A DNA stretch of 64,000 nucleotides from Sycobia sp. Sy_11 (lineage: Eukaryota > Arthropoda > Insecta > Hymenoptera > Epichrysomallidae). Within the stretch, counting starts at the first letter, position 1. The number at the start of each line of letters is the position of its first letter. Under the pieces are notes generated by a model that saw only the letters and a list, made by a program, of their open reading frames with translations, did not search any database and had not been told where the DNA came from. A program made the position numbers and the translations under genes. The stretch lies in assembly GCA_018907035.1 (NCBI GenBank), contig JACCIC010000290.1, positions 240,001 to 304,000 on the forward strand, read 5' to 3'. Shown in pieces: positions 1 to 11,540 of the stretch.

Positions 1-570
1 GGGCGATTTCTACGGGGAATATTGTATTTAGTTGATAGAAAACGAGATCCAGGTGTGAGGAAATCAACTTCTATAGAAAGATTAGTGTTGGGACAGTAAA
101 ATACGATATCTAGGTCTTTCCGAACGACTTCTAGGGGATGAATTGTGTTCAGTCGTTAGGAAGCGATGCTAGCTTTCTCAGGCCGACTTCTACTGCGACT
201 ATGGTGTTTAATTGGTAGGAAACGATGTTTAGGTATGTCGGGATAACTTCTAGGGGGAGTTTCGTGTTCGGATAATAGAATGTGATTTCCAGGTGTTTTG
301 GAACGACTTCTACAGGGAGTTTCGTATTCGGACGGTAGAAGATGATATCCAGGTATAACGGGACGATGTCTACGGGGAGTATTGTGTTTAGTTGATAGTA
401 AAGGAAGTTCAGGTATATTGGGTTAACTTCTACGGGGAGTTTCGTGTTCGGATGATAGAATGTGATTTTCAGATCATTTCGAACGACATCTACGGGTAGT
501 GTCCTGTATAGATGGTGAGAAACGATGTCCAAGTATGTTATTACGACTTTTATGAAGAGATTAGTATTCT
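1..570. repeat. 60-bp tandem minisatellite, about 9.5 units
   Basis: Units repeat with a period of exactly 60 bases; the best conserved part reads GAACGACTTCTACGGGGAGT or close to it. Two alternating flavours are visible, one containing GGATGATAGAATG and one containing TTAGTTGATAGAAA. Because 60 is divisible by 3, the minus strand stays open for 127 codons (149-532) as a 20-residue repeat around NTKLPVEV. I see no start context or partner exon suggesting a real protein, so this is treated as a repeat. Confidence 0.9.
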
Positions 571-1029
571 ATCATTCGAACACATACACTCCCAGTAAGA
601 GTCGTCCCGGGATAACTAGCCATTATATTCTACCTGCCCAACACAAAACTCTCTATAGCGGTCGTCCCGAGACATTTCCTATAGTCCGAACATGTTGCTC
701 TTTGTAAAGATCGTCTCGAGACACTTGCACATCTTTTTCTACCGCTCAAACTCGAAAGTACAATCTTTTCCATTGAAGCCGTATTTAATATGCATATATA
801 TATATATATATATATTGTATAAAACGGTCGACAAAATATTAACTTTTTGAAGTGGACGCTACATTGAAGCAGCTTTTTATACAGAAACGACGATAGGTAA
901 ATTACAGTCATTCATTTATAGAAATATAGATTTGTATATATAAGAGAACTTTTTACTTAGATATTATTGAATTGTTTATGAAATCGGTTAAATTATTATC
1001 TCGGGCGAAGCCGAGACGGGGGATGCTAG
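1..1029 (+). mobile_element. Helitron-like non-autonomous element with minisatellite (copy 1)
   Basis: The segment ends in a Helitron-type 3' terminus (hairpin, about 10 bases, then CTAG followed by T). It is related to 18060-19165: both contain the 60-bp array followed by the same unique tail, including the shared string CATTGAAGCAGC and the shared run ending AAATCGGTTAAATTATTAT. No Rep/helicase coding is visible, so this would be a non-autonomous derivative. The 5' end lies before the window. Family assignment rests on the terminus structure; the repeat relationship itself is seen directly. Confidence 0.6.
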
Positions 1030-1030
1030 T
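1000..1030 (+). other. Helitron-type 3' terminus
   Basis: CTCGG (1000-1004), loop GCGAAG, CCGAG (1011-1015), ten bases, then CTAG (1026-1029) followed by T. A short GC hairpin about 10 bases before CTRR, with insertion before T, is the defining 3' end of Helitrons. A degraded version with the CCGAGACGG core is at 9020-9027. Confidence 0.65.
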
Positions 1031-1113
1031 ATATATATGTATAAGAAATGCGTAAAGTAATTCTTTTTTCTATTTCGGCACTGAAAATCCATTCTCTCTC
1101 TCGCTCTCTCTTT

Positions 1114-1159
<46 letters not shown>

Positions 1160-1160
1160 C
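1031..1160 (+). repeat. Microsatellite composite: TA array, block A, TC array, TG array
   Basis: A short TA run is followed by block A (starts AAGAAATGCGT, contains CTATTTCGGCACTGAAAATCC), a TC array (about 1091-1145) and a TG array (1145-1159). The same order of parts recurs at 9031-9202, 44023-44362 and 45418-45662, and inverted at 11753-11875. The TG array is interrupted by the poly(T) end of the non-LTR element that starts at 1161. Confidence 0.8.
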
Positions 1161-1357
1161 TTTTTTTTTTTTATTACGAGTAGGCAGAGCAAGCTCTGCA
1201 CTAGTGGCCTCTCGAAACCAGCATCCCGCCGGAACTATCCAGGAATATTACTTCGGCGGGGCTGTTAGTTAGCCTATACGGCTCGTCTTCTTATGACACT
1301 ATTCTACGTTCCCCATCCACACAAGTGATCAGGGGTTCGGTGTTCGTTCTCTGCATC
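1161..1357 (-). other. 3' UTR of copy A with two hairpins
   Basis: Contains CCCGCCG (1225-1231) pairing with CGGCGGG (1254-1260), and GCAGAGC (1184-1190) pairing with GCTCTGC (1193-1199) across a two-base loop, just before the poly(A). Both stems are kept exactly in copy B. In R1-clade elements the 3' UTR is bound by the reverse transcriptase, so a recognition role is a reasonable inference. Confidence 0.7.
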
Positions 1358-4238
1358 TTAAAATAGAATCAGCTAGCCTGGTTCATCCTGGGCCATTCGC
1401 CTAATTCTATCGGCATTTCTGAGATTGGTCATCACCTCTTTTGCAAAACTGGCTACTGCCTTCCAGTTCTCAGAAGATTCCAGCATTATTGATAGGATGC
1501 TCTCTGGTCTTATTGGCTTATTGATGATGTTCATCAAGTGCTCACGATGTGTTCTGAGGGCAGCTGAGTAGTATATGCTCGGCGTCCTCAACGAATATCG
1601 GACAGATGGGGCAGAAATCATTATTATCCAGGTGAAAACGGTGGAAATAGAACCTAAAACAACCATGTCCAGTCAGTAACTGTGTTAGGTGGAAATCTAG
1701 TTCCCCATGTTTCCTGTTGATCCATCTTTGTATGTCTGGAAGGATCCGATAAGTCCATCGGCCTTTGTTAGAATCGTTCCATCGTTTTTGCCATATTTCT
1801 ATAGAACGATGACGTTCCACATTTTTAGCACCTTGTAGAGAATCCACTGCGGCCTTACATATGTTGTGCAGCCTAGCCAGTTCATCTGCAGCTAAATCGA
1901 AAGGAAGAATTCCGGCAAGTACCTCAGCAGCGTCGGTGGATAATGTCCTGTAACCACTAATAATACGTATACAGGAGCGGCGACGGATCGCATTGGCCAG
2001 CTCACAATACGATTTAATTCCACATGCATGCTGCCAGATTGGCGCTGCATACATGCTGACAGAATTAACAACATAAGCTAATAGCTTCCTCTGGCGTGGG
2101 CGTGAGCCACCAATGTTACGCATGAGTCGACACAAGGCAGCTGAAACTCGTTGCGCTTTTTCGCCAGATATCTTTAGATGCTCTTGAAGTTTAACCTGGC
2201 ATCAAGCTGTACACCCAAGTATCGTAAAGATAGCGCAGAACTAATGCGGCAACTACCAACTTTAAGAGTAATATTATCTACCTTCTTACGACTGCTGACA
2301 AGAACTACTTCAGTCTTGTGCTCCGCTAATTGTAGACCAGCCGACCTAACCCATCTATTGATGTTGCTGATTGCCTCATCGGCATTTTCAGTAAGTTCCT
2401 CAAGGGTCTTAGCCGTCACTACTAGATCGATATCGTCGGCGTACCCTACTGTTATTGAACCAGGCGGTTGTGGAATCCTCAACACGCCATCATACATAAT
2501 ATTCCACAATATAGGTCCCATAACCGTGCCCTGGGGGACTCCCGCAGTAACCTTATGCGATACAATGCCTTCATCCGTTCGGTATAATATTATCCTATTC
2601 TCAAAGTAGCTGGCCATGACATTCTGTAGATAACCAGGTACTCCGACCTCTTTAAGCGAATTCATAATAGAAGACCAGCACGCTGAATTAAAGGCATTCT
2701 TAACATCTAGAGCGCCAATGGCACAATACTGTTTAGTGCCACCTTTCCATCTCTTAGCACTGATTGCATCTTTTGCAGTACACACTACCAGTTTAATAGC
2801 ATCGACTGTTGATTTTGATTTCCGAAATCCAAATTTGCGTGAGGATAAGCCGTGCAATCCCTCAGTGAATGCTTCCAGTCGGCCACATATTATTTTTTCA
2901 AATATTTTACCTACCGTATCGAGCATATACAATGGCCTGTATGATGAAGGATCATCAAGTGGCTAATTACCCTTAGGTAACAGGACTAACCTTTGAGTTT
3001 TCCAGCAATCAGGAAAAATACCCTCAAGACGACAAGCATTATATACTTTTAGAAATATAGCTGGATTCTTCTGTTTCGCCAACTTAACTGCCGCATTAGG
3101 GATACCATCAGGGCCAGGGGCAGCATTGTCTCTAGTCTTAGCGTAAGCATTATGTAGCTCCATTTCTGTTATAGGAGGTATATCGTCCGAGTGTTGCGTG
3201 CGCAGTACAGTCCCATGGGTGTCATTGGGAAAGAGAGCGGAAACAATCTTATCAATCAATACCGTGATAGTGGGTTGTATTGGTGCCCTGCTCAATAGTG
3301 CCATGACTGTTTTGTATGGTCGTCCCCATAAGTCATTGTTGGCCTCTGCACACAGTTCAATCCAGCATCGACGCTTGCTTGCCTTAATGGCCTTGACAAG
3401 CGCCGCAAGATTGACGATGTTTATATCCGCTCTTAGTTCTAGTCATCGATGCATCGCATGCTTCAGAGATATGCTTCATGAGTGCATTTGCCAGATGGCC
3501 TGGTGCACCATATTCTAAACGCTCTTCTGATATTATAATGGCGAACACTTCACAGTCTAGCGATCTGATATTCCATTTCCGTGTGGGCATCCACTCATTG
3601 CACTTGTTCTTTACTTTCTTCTCTGCAATCTCATACAAGATCGCCCTGTGATCACTGTGGGTGTAAAGGTCGCTTACTCTCCAATTAAGGATCCGCTGAA
3701 TCAAGTCATCACTGGCGAATGTTACATCAATGACTGATTGTTTATCACCCCTAATGAAAGTGGATTCAGATTCCTTATGAACCACGTGGAGTTGAAGAGA
3801 ATTAAGGCCATCAAGCAGCATACTACCTCTGTTATTTGTTGAAGCGCTTCCCCAGGCTGTGGACCACGCGTTAAAATCGCCAGTGATTAATAATGGTTTC
3901 TTGTCCATGGCTTCATCAACTAATTTCGCTACAAGAATTTCAAACTGCTTGTCCGTCAAGCTTGGACGAGCATATACACTAAAGACGTATATTTCTTGTA
4001 TTTTAGCCCAGAATAACCATTCGCTCCGATGACTCGACTGCTTTAGTATCTGCCTATTTTGACCAATCCAGAGGGCAGCTCGATTGTTTGTGTCACTTAT
4101 CCAGCGCTGTGGTCTGTCCCTTTCACAATATTTCGGTTCGGAGATTACAGCAATGTCTATTCTTAGCTCCTTTATTGTCTGTTTCAGCAGGTCATGAGCT
4201 GCTAAGCAAAGGTTGGTATTCAGTTGGAGTATTCGCAT
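1358..4238 (-). pseudogene. Retrotransposon ORF2 (APE endonuclease plus reverse transcriptase), broken
   Basis: Starts at ATG 4238 (MRILQLNTNL). The first 284 codons hold an apparently complete APE endonuclease: N in QLNTN, E in VISEPKY, GDFNAWS, and the terminal SDHRAI motif. The reading frame is lost at about 3384. The reverse transcriptase follows with APGPDGIP (about 3100), GVPQGTVMGP and the YADD catalytic motif (about 2440), then a thumb region and a C-terminal CCHC-type finger (CPICP...H...C near 1600). Further damage: TAG at about 2963 where copy B has AAG, a frame change near 2135-2174 and another near 1560. The stop corresponding to the copy B stop is TAA read from 1358-1360. The protein would nick target DNA and prime cDNA synthesis. 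Confidence 0.85.
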
Positions 4239-5603
4239 GTTTTATGTCTGTTTAAAAACTCCACAGTGATCGGGCACTTATAGCTGTATGCTGGATGGTT
4301 AATCTCCTTTTTTCCTTCACATTTACAGAGTAAACAGTAGGGCTCGTTTACACACAGCTTGGATAGATGGTCTTTTCCACCGTGGTGCCTGCAAAGTTTA
4401 GTTCTGTCAGGGTCTGACACACGGACGCTAAATGGCCAATCTGCCAACACCTGAAGCAGCGCTTTATTTCTGTTTTTTTTCAAACTCTGCAGCTGACCCA
4501 TCCGTTTCGAACATGCCCTGCACGTAGTAACTCAGCTGCGTGGTTATATGGTATAGACACCACCGCCGTCTGAGTACTCCCATAAGCTTGCCGCAAGGAA
4601 CAAGCGATTAGTAGGTTAGTCTCCTTTAGCTTGAGGTGTGTTTTCAGAGCCTCTAATACTTCATCCTTTGTAGTGACCTCATCTATATCTTTAATCTCCA
4701 AAGCAATAAGATTAGTCAGGACCGAAGTGGATGCGCTATGGCCAACCTTAGTTTCAACAATGCGAGCCAACTCATGTGCATCTTGGCTGTCCGTTTCAAC
4801 TGAAGTACAAGGGCACCGCTTGCATTTCTGCGTATCCTGTTAACCTCATTCTTCACATGAGATAACTCCGGGTCATTCTTTATTTGACGCAGTACCTCCG
4901 CGTATGTAACTCCTTCATTGGCCTTAATCAAAATGGAATTAGGCCTATTTCGTCCATTAAGCCTGCGTGTACTAGACCATTCTTTATCTTTACCTTTAGG
5001 CTTCTTGCGCTTGATGGTCTGCTATTGATTTTCCTAGGTTTCAGACTTCCCTGTAGGTACTCCAACCGACTCAAGTGGTTTCCTTAAGCCCAATGATGGT
5101 TCTTTCGTCCTTTTGCCACCTATGGTTTTAGGAGTGGAATCCATCCCTTCTGTTTCGCTTCTTTTGGTATCGGAGCGTAGACTCGGCGTAATTTGAGTCA
5201 CCACTTCATGAGTACCAGGACGTTGATACTGCAACAGATCATCCTCTACCATACTGATGCATTTGTATGAGTTATTAATAGAACGAGCAAGATTCTTAAT
5301 GGTCTTATGCATGTTATGCCTATCTTTAACAAAATCCAGCAATTGGCTGATCTTCTCACCAAGTCGCTCCAGATGATTGTTTCTGCGCGTGATGGAGATT
5401 TCTCGATCAGTCGTTTCTCGATCCATCATGACATCTCCTTTAGTACCCAATGTACTGTCTATGATTATGTTTGATTTGCCCTCCCCAGAATCCGAGGGGC
5501 TACCACCGACCATAGAGGCTTGCACTCTATTGGAATCGGTGAGGAGATTGACCGGTCTTACCGAAGTTACTCCCTGGGGTATATCCTTGTTTATACCAAA
5601 CAT
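4220..5603 (-). pseudogene. Retrotransposon ORF1 (Gag-like, CCHC zinc knuckles), broken
   Basis: Begins at the ATG at 5603 (MFGINKDIP), which follows about 165 bases of leader. The first 189 codons are polar and low in recognisable domains. A stop at about 5034 interrupts it; the same frame resumes with VTYAEVLRQIK, and two frame changes near 4720-4770 and 4490 follow. The central segment (LEIKDIDEVTTKDEVLEAL) is characteristic of R1-clade ORF1, and the last segment has cysteine/histidine knuckles (CRHHGGKDHLSKLC, CLLCKCEG). ORF1 proteins of this clade bind RNA and package the transcript. The end overlaps the ORF2 start by 19 bases. Disabled by the stop and frameshifts. Confidence 0.8.
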
Positions 5604-5768
5604 TAATCATAATTGGCCTTAAATTCGGGAGGCCCTCCCTATTAGCTTTTTCGGTCCGCCCTGAGTATTTTATTTCCTCAGTGCCCTCTACAAATTGTAG
5701 CGAGCCATCCCCTATCCGCAACCTGGGGAGGCGCCAGATTGGAGAAAGATCTGAGAAAACTCCACACT

Positions 5769-5769
<1 letters not shown>

Positions 5770-5845
<76 letters not shown>
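5770..5845. repeat. TG/AC dinucleotide array, about 38 units
   Basis: Uninterrupted TG repeat that touches the 5' end of the non-LTR element. On the element's sense strand it reads AC and ends ...ACACC|AG, the same junction form as copy B at 9202/9203. Confidence 0.97.
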
Positions 5846-5847
<2 letters not shown>

Positions 5848-6370
5848 TCTTCCTATACAAATTTTGGGCATTTTCGAAAATACTAAGGAAAAACACTAAG
5901 GAAAATACTTAATATTTATATCGATTATGTATCCGTTCATCGGTTTTCTATTATTATTATATACTGAACAAATATGGTCACCAAATGTGTGTGATCTCAG
6001 CTCATTGTTTTATTTTCCAAACATACCTAAACATTCGTATATATTTTAAACATAATGTAATTTAAATGTTAAAAATGCTAAATATTAATTATTATTATTA
6101 CATTTCCTTATTTAATTTTAAGGAAATATTATACTTTTAAAACCTTTCAGGAGATTATTACATTCTCTTATATTTCTCAAAAATATATAAAATAAATATA
6201 TTATGAATGATAAATAATATTATTAGCTTAAAATATAAACTAATATAATATTATATATTTTTTTAAATTTTACGTTATAAACATTATTAAGGAATTTATA
6301 CAGATAAAGAGATGATTTAGTCCAGCAAAAAGAATAACAGTAGATTAAAAAAAGTGTTACATGTTAAATA
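5846..6370 (+). repeat. Dispersed AT-rich repeat Y, copy 1
   Basis: Starts TATTCTTCCTATACAAATTTT immediately after the TG array. It matches 32131-32560 in the same orientation over several hundred bases, with shared landmarks such as TATACTGAACAAATATGG and AACCTTTCAG. No coding potential. Its start directly after a dinucleotide array in both places suggests it is the far flank of the same microsatellite-bearing repeat. Confidence 0.75.
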
Positions 6371-6601
6371 AGGCTTTATAACAAAGTATAGTAATTAAAC
6401 ATTAATTATTATAATCAACAATAGAAAAAAATTATTGTTTGATTATCCGAATGGTACGACGAAAACGACAAATACTTGTATTGGCCAATTTTATGCTTTG
6501 AACGCCTATCTATCAATCAGTTTTGATTTATATATATTATTTATTAATTATAGAAATATCATTTTTCAAGCCTAGAGCAGAGAGAGGAAACATTTTTCTG
6601 C

Positions 6602-6623
6602 CGCTCTCTCTCTCCCTCTCTCA

Positions 6624-6718
<95 letters not shown>

Positions 6719-6885
6719 TGCGCAGGGATAGGTCAGAAAGAGTGAGACGGAAGTGAGGTATTGGTTGAACGTGCCCACATGTTCTAAGCAGGTCCTATTA
6801 GTATCGGGTAATCCAATCCCTGTTAATCCTCTTGATGTTTTCTCCAGTTTTCTTCTCTCACTCTCTCTCTCTCTCTCTCTCTCTC

Positions 6886-6984
<99 letters not shown>
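6602..6984. repeat. TC and TA microsatellites
   Basis: TC array at about 6602-6674, TA array at about 6677-6714, then after 140 bases of unique sequence a second, longer TC array at about 6858-6981. Open frames across these arrays encode only Leu/Ser or Arg/Glu runs and are not genes. Confidence 0.95.
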
Positions 6985-9027
6985 TTCTCTTATATATGAT
7001 TGGTATATGTCAAATATGATTAGACCTATAGCATGCTTTAAAAACATGAAAAGCAATCAAATAATTTTTGAAAATCGTTTTGAAAAAAGTTTAGTCTACA
7101 ATCAGCATATATTTCTAGAGCTATTCAATTTATAAATACAAATAAATTGCTGATAATAGTCATTATTATGATGTCAATGTTATGTTAATTTTTTCAAAGC
7201 GATTTTGTTTCAATATAATTGTTTTTGTTAAACAGAAAAAAATTACGAATTAAATATAATACATGGTATATTTTAAGTATGAAAGAAGACAAAACAAACT
7301 AATCCGTTTAAAATATATAAATATACAATTCTAGCAATTAGACCTTCAAATATACATTTTTTTAGTTCTAAATATTTGCAAGATAGAAGATATTTAATTA
7401 TACACTTCAGACAAAAAACGCGTTCAATTAATTCTGTTTCAGTTAAGGTGTTCTTATGTTCTTAAACATAATAAACATTATTATAGACATCTAATTTCTT
7501 TTTATAATTTTCAATTAATAAAGAAATTGATCGATTGTTACATTTACTTTATCTACAGATTTTCTTTAATGTAAAATTTAATTCATTTAAATACATATTT
7601 TTTAAATTAAACAAATAGTTTATACATATACCATTTATATACAGTAAATATTTTTTGATGTATTAAAAATAAAATTTTGTTGTAAGATATTTGGTTCTTA
7701 ATTCGAAAAATATTTATTTGCTTTAAATAAATATTTAAAAAAAATATTTTTAATTTTGTATAATTGAAACAAAATATAAAATTGAACTGTAGTATCTTAA
7801 CTTATTAGACCGTCATTTTCGTAATCTACAACTATGTAAACGTATGATATATAGTATATTGCAATAAAGAATAATTATATGTACATTTTTTTCTTATGCA
7901 TTATATAATATATATAAATATACACACAATATTATATTAGTATTGTAAGCAGCGCAACGCAACTTAATTTGAAATCTCAGCCGTTCAAACTTTATATATA
8001 TAATAATTATAAAGGTTAAGAATCTCATTATAAAGGTAGCAACCAGTACAGGCATGCGTTAATATGCGAATTGCGATGAAAATATTGGATACACCTAGCG
8101 AAAAAATTTTGGAAACATTTTTATTTTTCACTAACCAAATATGAAAATTAATGATATGCTTATGAAAAGCAATTTAATGCTTTTAAGAATATGACATAGA
8201 TTTAGCCACTTAAATAAATTCTTTTTAGACAATCTATAATATTTTTTTAAATTAAAAATATCTTTTCAACTAAATCAGTTAATACATTTAAATATATATT
8301 TTTCTTAACGAAAAACAGTTGTTTATATTAAAAAAATGTCTTCGTTCTTTCAATTCGAAGAAATGTATTTATTTAAAATTATCAAATTTTGTTTTAGTGT
8401 ACTTCAATTTACAAAAAGTATTTCAAACAAAAGTTGTAGATCTTATCAACATACATTTTTTGTACTATGCGCTGAATTTCTACAAACAGCATTTTTCAAG
8501 AAAAATGTTTCGAATGTATCTATATTTCGTATAAACATAGAATTATTCCGGGGATCTCGACACGGAAATGTTGAACTTTTCTCCAAAAATAAATAGTTTG
8601 CATCGAATAATTATATACAACAAAAAAATATGTATTTTAATGAGCTCTATGATTTTGGTTTTAAATGTTACATTTTTTCATTTTCTAAGATAAATTCAGA
8701 CAACCATGATGGAGTTTTCATCGATTTGGGAATATATATTGAATTTCGATCTAAGGTTCTTATGATGTTAAGAATCCGCGCTCCAAAAAATATAAGTATG
8801 CCAATTTTCAAAAAAATAGTGACAGGACTTATTCAATACAGTCACACCACTGCCGATGCTTCAGACGGACCAAGCAAGATTAAATTTTTGATTATTTTTC
8901 GAGAAATATCCTCAGAGGATAAAATTATCTATAGGAATATAGATTTATAGATAGAGAATTGTTTACATAGATATTATTTAACTGTTTAATAAATTTATTA
9001 CATTACTATTTTGAGTAGAGCCGAGAC
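6716..9027 (+). mobile_element. Helitron-like repeat X, copy 1
   Basis: About 2.3 kb of AT-rich DNA that recurs in inverted orientation as 26202-29310 plus 20985-21300. Shared landmarks run in order: CAGGGATAGGTCAGAAAGAG, TAATCCA..CCTGTTAAT..TTTTCTCCAG, ATTAGACCG..CATTTTCGTAATCT, TTAATATGCGAATTGCGATG, and a block around GAGCTCTATGATTTTG. The last about 130 bases resemble the tail of the element ending at 1029 and finish with a degraded CCGAGACGG terminus (9020-9027). No protein-coding region is seen. The Helitron class is inferred from that tail. Confidence 0.6.
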
Positions 9028-9030
9028 GGC

Positions 9031-9035
9031 AGATG

Positions 9036-9088
<53 letters not shown>

Positions 9089-9158
9089 AATGCGTGCACT
9101 AATCTTTCCTTTATTTCGGCAAGTTCGGACCGATTCAACCGCCACAAAAAACCATTCA

Positions 9159-9202
<44 letters not shown>
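9031..9202 (+). repeat. Microsatellite composite with block A (landing site of copy B)
   Basis: TA array (9037-9082), block A (AAAGAAATGCGTGCAC...), TC array (9160-9178) and AC array (9179-9202). The block A subtype here, with TTCGGCAAG followed by TCGGAC, matches the inverted block A at 11785-11870, so the two look like terminal inverted repeats of one composite element that the retrotransposon later split. Confidence 0.8.
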
Positions 9203-11311
9203 CAGAGAGCCCGCACCCATCGTGATACGTTTAATAGTTTATTTAAAGAAGCACAGAGAGTGCTTGTCAAGGCCATTAAGGCAAGCAAGCGTCGATGCTG
9301 GCTTGAACTGTGTGCAGAGGCCAACAATGACTTATGGGGACGACCATACAAAACAGTCATGGCACGATTGAGTAGGGCACCAATACAACCCACTAGCACG
9401 GTATTGATTGATAAGATTGTTTCCGCTCTCTTTCCCAATGACATTCATGGGACTGTACTGCGCACGCAACACTCGGACGATATACCTCCTATAACAGAAA
9501 TGGAGCTACATAATGCTTACGCTAAGACTAGAGACAATGCTGCCCCTGGCCCTGATGGTATCCCTAATGCGGCAGTTAAGTTGGCGATTCAGAAGAATCC
9601 AGCTATATTTCTAAAAGTATATAATGCTTGTCTTCTTGAGGGTATTTTTCCTGATTGCTGGAAAACTCAAAGGTTAGTCCTGTTACCTAAGGGCAATAAG
9701 CCACTTGATGATCCTTCATCATACAGGCCATTGTGTATGCTCGACACGGTAGGTAAAATATTTGAAAAAATAATATGTAGCCGACTGGAAGCATTCACTG
9801 AAGGATTGCACGGCTTATCCTCACGCTAATTTGGATTTCGGAAATCAAAATCAACAGTCGATGCCATTAAACTGGTAGTGTGTACCGCAAGAAATGCAAT
9901 CAGTGGTAAGAGATGGAAAGGTGGCACTAAACAGTATTGTGCCATTGTCGCTCTAGATGTCAAGAATGCCTTTAATTCAGCGCGCTGGTCTTCTATTATG
10001 AGTTCTCTTAAGGAGTTCGGAGTACCTGGTTATTTACAGAATGTCGTGGCCAGCTACTTTGAGAATAGGATAATATTATACCGAACGGATGAAGGCACTG
10101 TATCGCATAAGGTTACTGCGGGAGTCCCCCAGGGCTCAGTTATGGGACCTATATTGTGGAATATTATGTATGATGGCGTGTTGAGGATTCCACAACCGCC
10201 TGGTTCAATAACAGTAGGGTACGCCGACGATATCGCTCTAGTAGTGACGGCTAAGACCCTTGATGAACTTACTGAAAATGCCAATGAGGCAATCAGCAAC
10301 ATCAGTAGATGGATTAAGACGGCTGGTCTACAATTAGCGGAGCACAAGACAGAAGTAGTTCTTGTCAGCAGTCGTAAGAAGGTAGATAGTATTACTCTTA
10401 AAGTTGGTAGCTGCCGCATTAGTTCTGCGCCATCTTTACGATACTTGGGTGTCCAGCTTGATGCCAGGTTAAACTTCAAAGAACATCTAAAGATATCTGG
10501 CGAAAAAGCGCAACGAGTTTCAGCTGCCTTGTGTCGGCTCATGCCTAACATTGGTGGCCCACGTCCACCCCAGAGGAAACTATTAGCTTATGTTGTTAAT
10601 TCTGTCAGCATGTATGCAGCACCAATCTGGCATCATGCATGTGGAATTAAATCGTATTGTGAGTTGGCCATTGCGACCCGTCGTCGCTCCTGTATACGTA
10701 TTATTAGTGGTTACAGGACGGTATCCACCGACGTAGCTGAGGTACTTGCCGGAATTCTTCCTTTCGATTTAGCTGCAGATGAACTGGCTAGGCTGCATAA
10801 CATATGTAAGGCCGCAGTGGATTCCCTACAAGGTGCTAAAAATGTGGAACGTCATCGTTCTATAGAAATATGGCAAAAACGATGGACCGATTCTAGCAAA
10901 GGCCGATGGACTTATCGTATCCTCCCAGACATACACAGATGGATCAACAGGAAACACGGGGAATTAGATTTCCACCTATCTCAGTTGTTGACTGGACATG
11001 GTTGTTTTAGGTCCTATTTCCACCGCTTTCACCTGGATAATAATGATCTCTGCCCCATCTGTCCGACTTTGGTCGAGGATGCTGAGCATATATTGGTGAG
11101 CTGTCCTCGTTTTAGAACACAACGTGAGCACTTGATGAACATCATCAATAAGCCAATAAGACCAGAGAGCATCCTATCAATAATGCTGGAATCTTCTGAA
11201 AACTGGAAGGCAGTAGCCAGTTTCGCAAAAGAGGTGATGACCAAACTTAGATATGCCGATAGAACTAGGCGAATGGCCCAGGATGAACCAGGCCAACTGA
11301 TCCTATTTTAA
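9203..11311 (+). pseudogene. Reverse transcriptase ORF2 remnant with one stop codon
   Basis: One reading frame of about 703 codons from the truncation point to TAA at 11309-11311, interrupted only by TAA at 9827-9829 within ..GLSSR*FGFRKS; copy A has AAA there. It lacks the endonuclease. Motifs in order: APGPDGIP (about 9541), ALDVKNAFNSA (about 9950), GVPQGSVMGP (about 10111), the catalytic YADD at 10220-10231, thumb, and the C-terminal finger with C at 11051 and 11060, H at 11087 and C at 11102. The reading frame runs upstream into the microsatellite by chance and should not be extended there. Confidence 0.9.
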
Positions 11312-11497
11312 GATACAGAGGACGAACACCGAACCCCTGATCACCTGTGTGGATGGGGGACGTAGGATAGTGTCATAAGAAGATGAGTCGTATAGGCTAA
11401 TTAACAGCCCCGCCGAAGTAATATTCCCGGATAGTTCCGGCGGGATGCTGGTTTCGAGAGGCCACTAGTGCAGAGCTTGCTCTGCCTACGCCTAATA
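11312..11497 (+). other. 3' UTR of copy B with two hairpins
   Basis: Stem 11409-11415 with 11438-11444 (CCCGCCG/CGGCGGG, loop 22) and stem 11470-11476 with 11479-11485 (GCAGAGC/GCTCTGC, loop TT), followed by AATAATA and poly(A). The stems are the same as in copy A, and the loop differs by one base near the middle. Confidence 0.7.
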
Positions 11498-11509
11498 ATA
11501 AAAAAAAAA

Positions 11510-11526
<17 letters not shown>

Positions 11527-11540
<14 letters not shown>

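Larger units (their letters stand above)
1161..5769 (-). mobile_element. R1-clade non-LTR retrotransposon, near full length (copy A, Waldo/Mino-like)
   Basis: About 4.6 kb read on the minus strand: 5' leader after an AC array, ORF1 with CCHC knuckles, ORF2 with APE-type endonuclease and reverse transcriptase, 3' UTR and a poly(A) tail (poly(T) at 1161-1172). It is flanked on both sides by AC repeats (TG on the plus strand), 5770-5845 upstream and 1145-1159 downstream. R1-clade families Waldo and Mino are known to insert into ACAY or AC repeats, which fits. The family name is inference; the structure is seen. Overlap with copy B (9203-11526) is nearly identical by eye, so both are recent. Confidence 0.85.
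9203..11526 (+). mobile_element. R1-clade non-LTR retrotransposon, 5'-truncated (copy B)
   Basis: Begins inside ORF2 immediately after an AC array and ends with about 29 A residues followed by CACACA, again an AC array. Orientation relative to the AC strand is the same as for copy A. 5' truncation is the usual result of incomplete reverse transcription. Sequence is nearly identical to copy A where they overlap. Confidence 0.9.

Noticed and set aside
149..532. 127-codon minus-strand frame with 20-residue repeats as a protein gene
   Set aside because: It is fully explained by a 60-bp minisatellite whose period is a multiple of 3; there is no upstream promoter, signal or conserved domain, and the frame is broken at the array edges.
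1..570. CRISPR array
   Set aside because: Units are contiguous 60-mers with gradual divergence and no separate spacers, in eukaryotic DNA.
5527..5896. Open frames with long His-Thr or Val-Cys runs
   Set aside because: They translate the TG/AC dinucleotide array; same reasoning for Leu-Ser, Arg-Glu and Ile-Tyr frames across TC, GA and TA arrays elsewhere.
9011..9202. Extending the copy B frame upstream to 9011
   Set aside because: The upstream codons are TA, TC and AC microsatellite; the element starts at 9203.
1161..11526. Insertion into 28S rDNA, as expected for true R1
   Set aside because: The flanks are AC arrays, not rDNA; no rRNA gene is present in the window.
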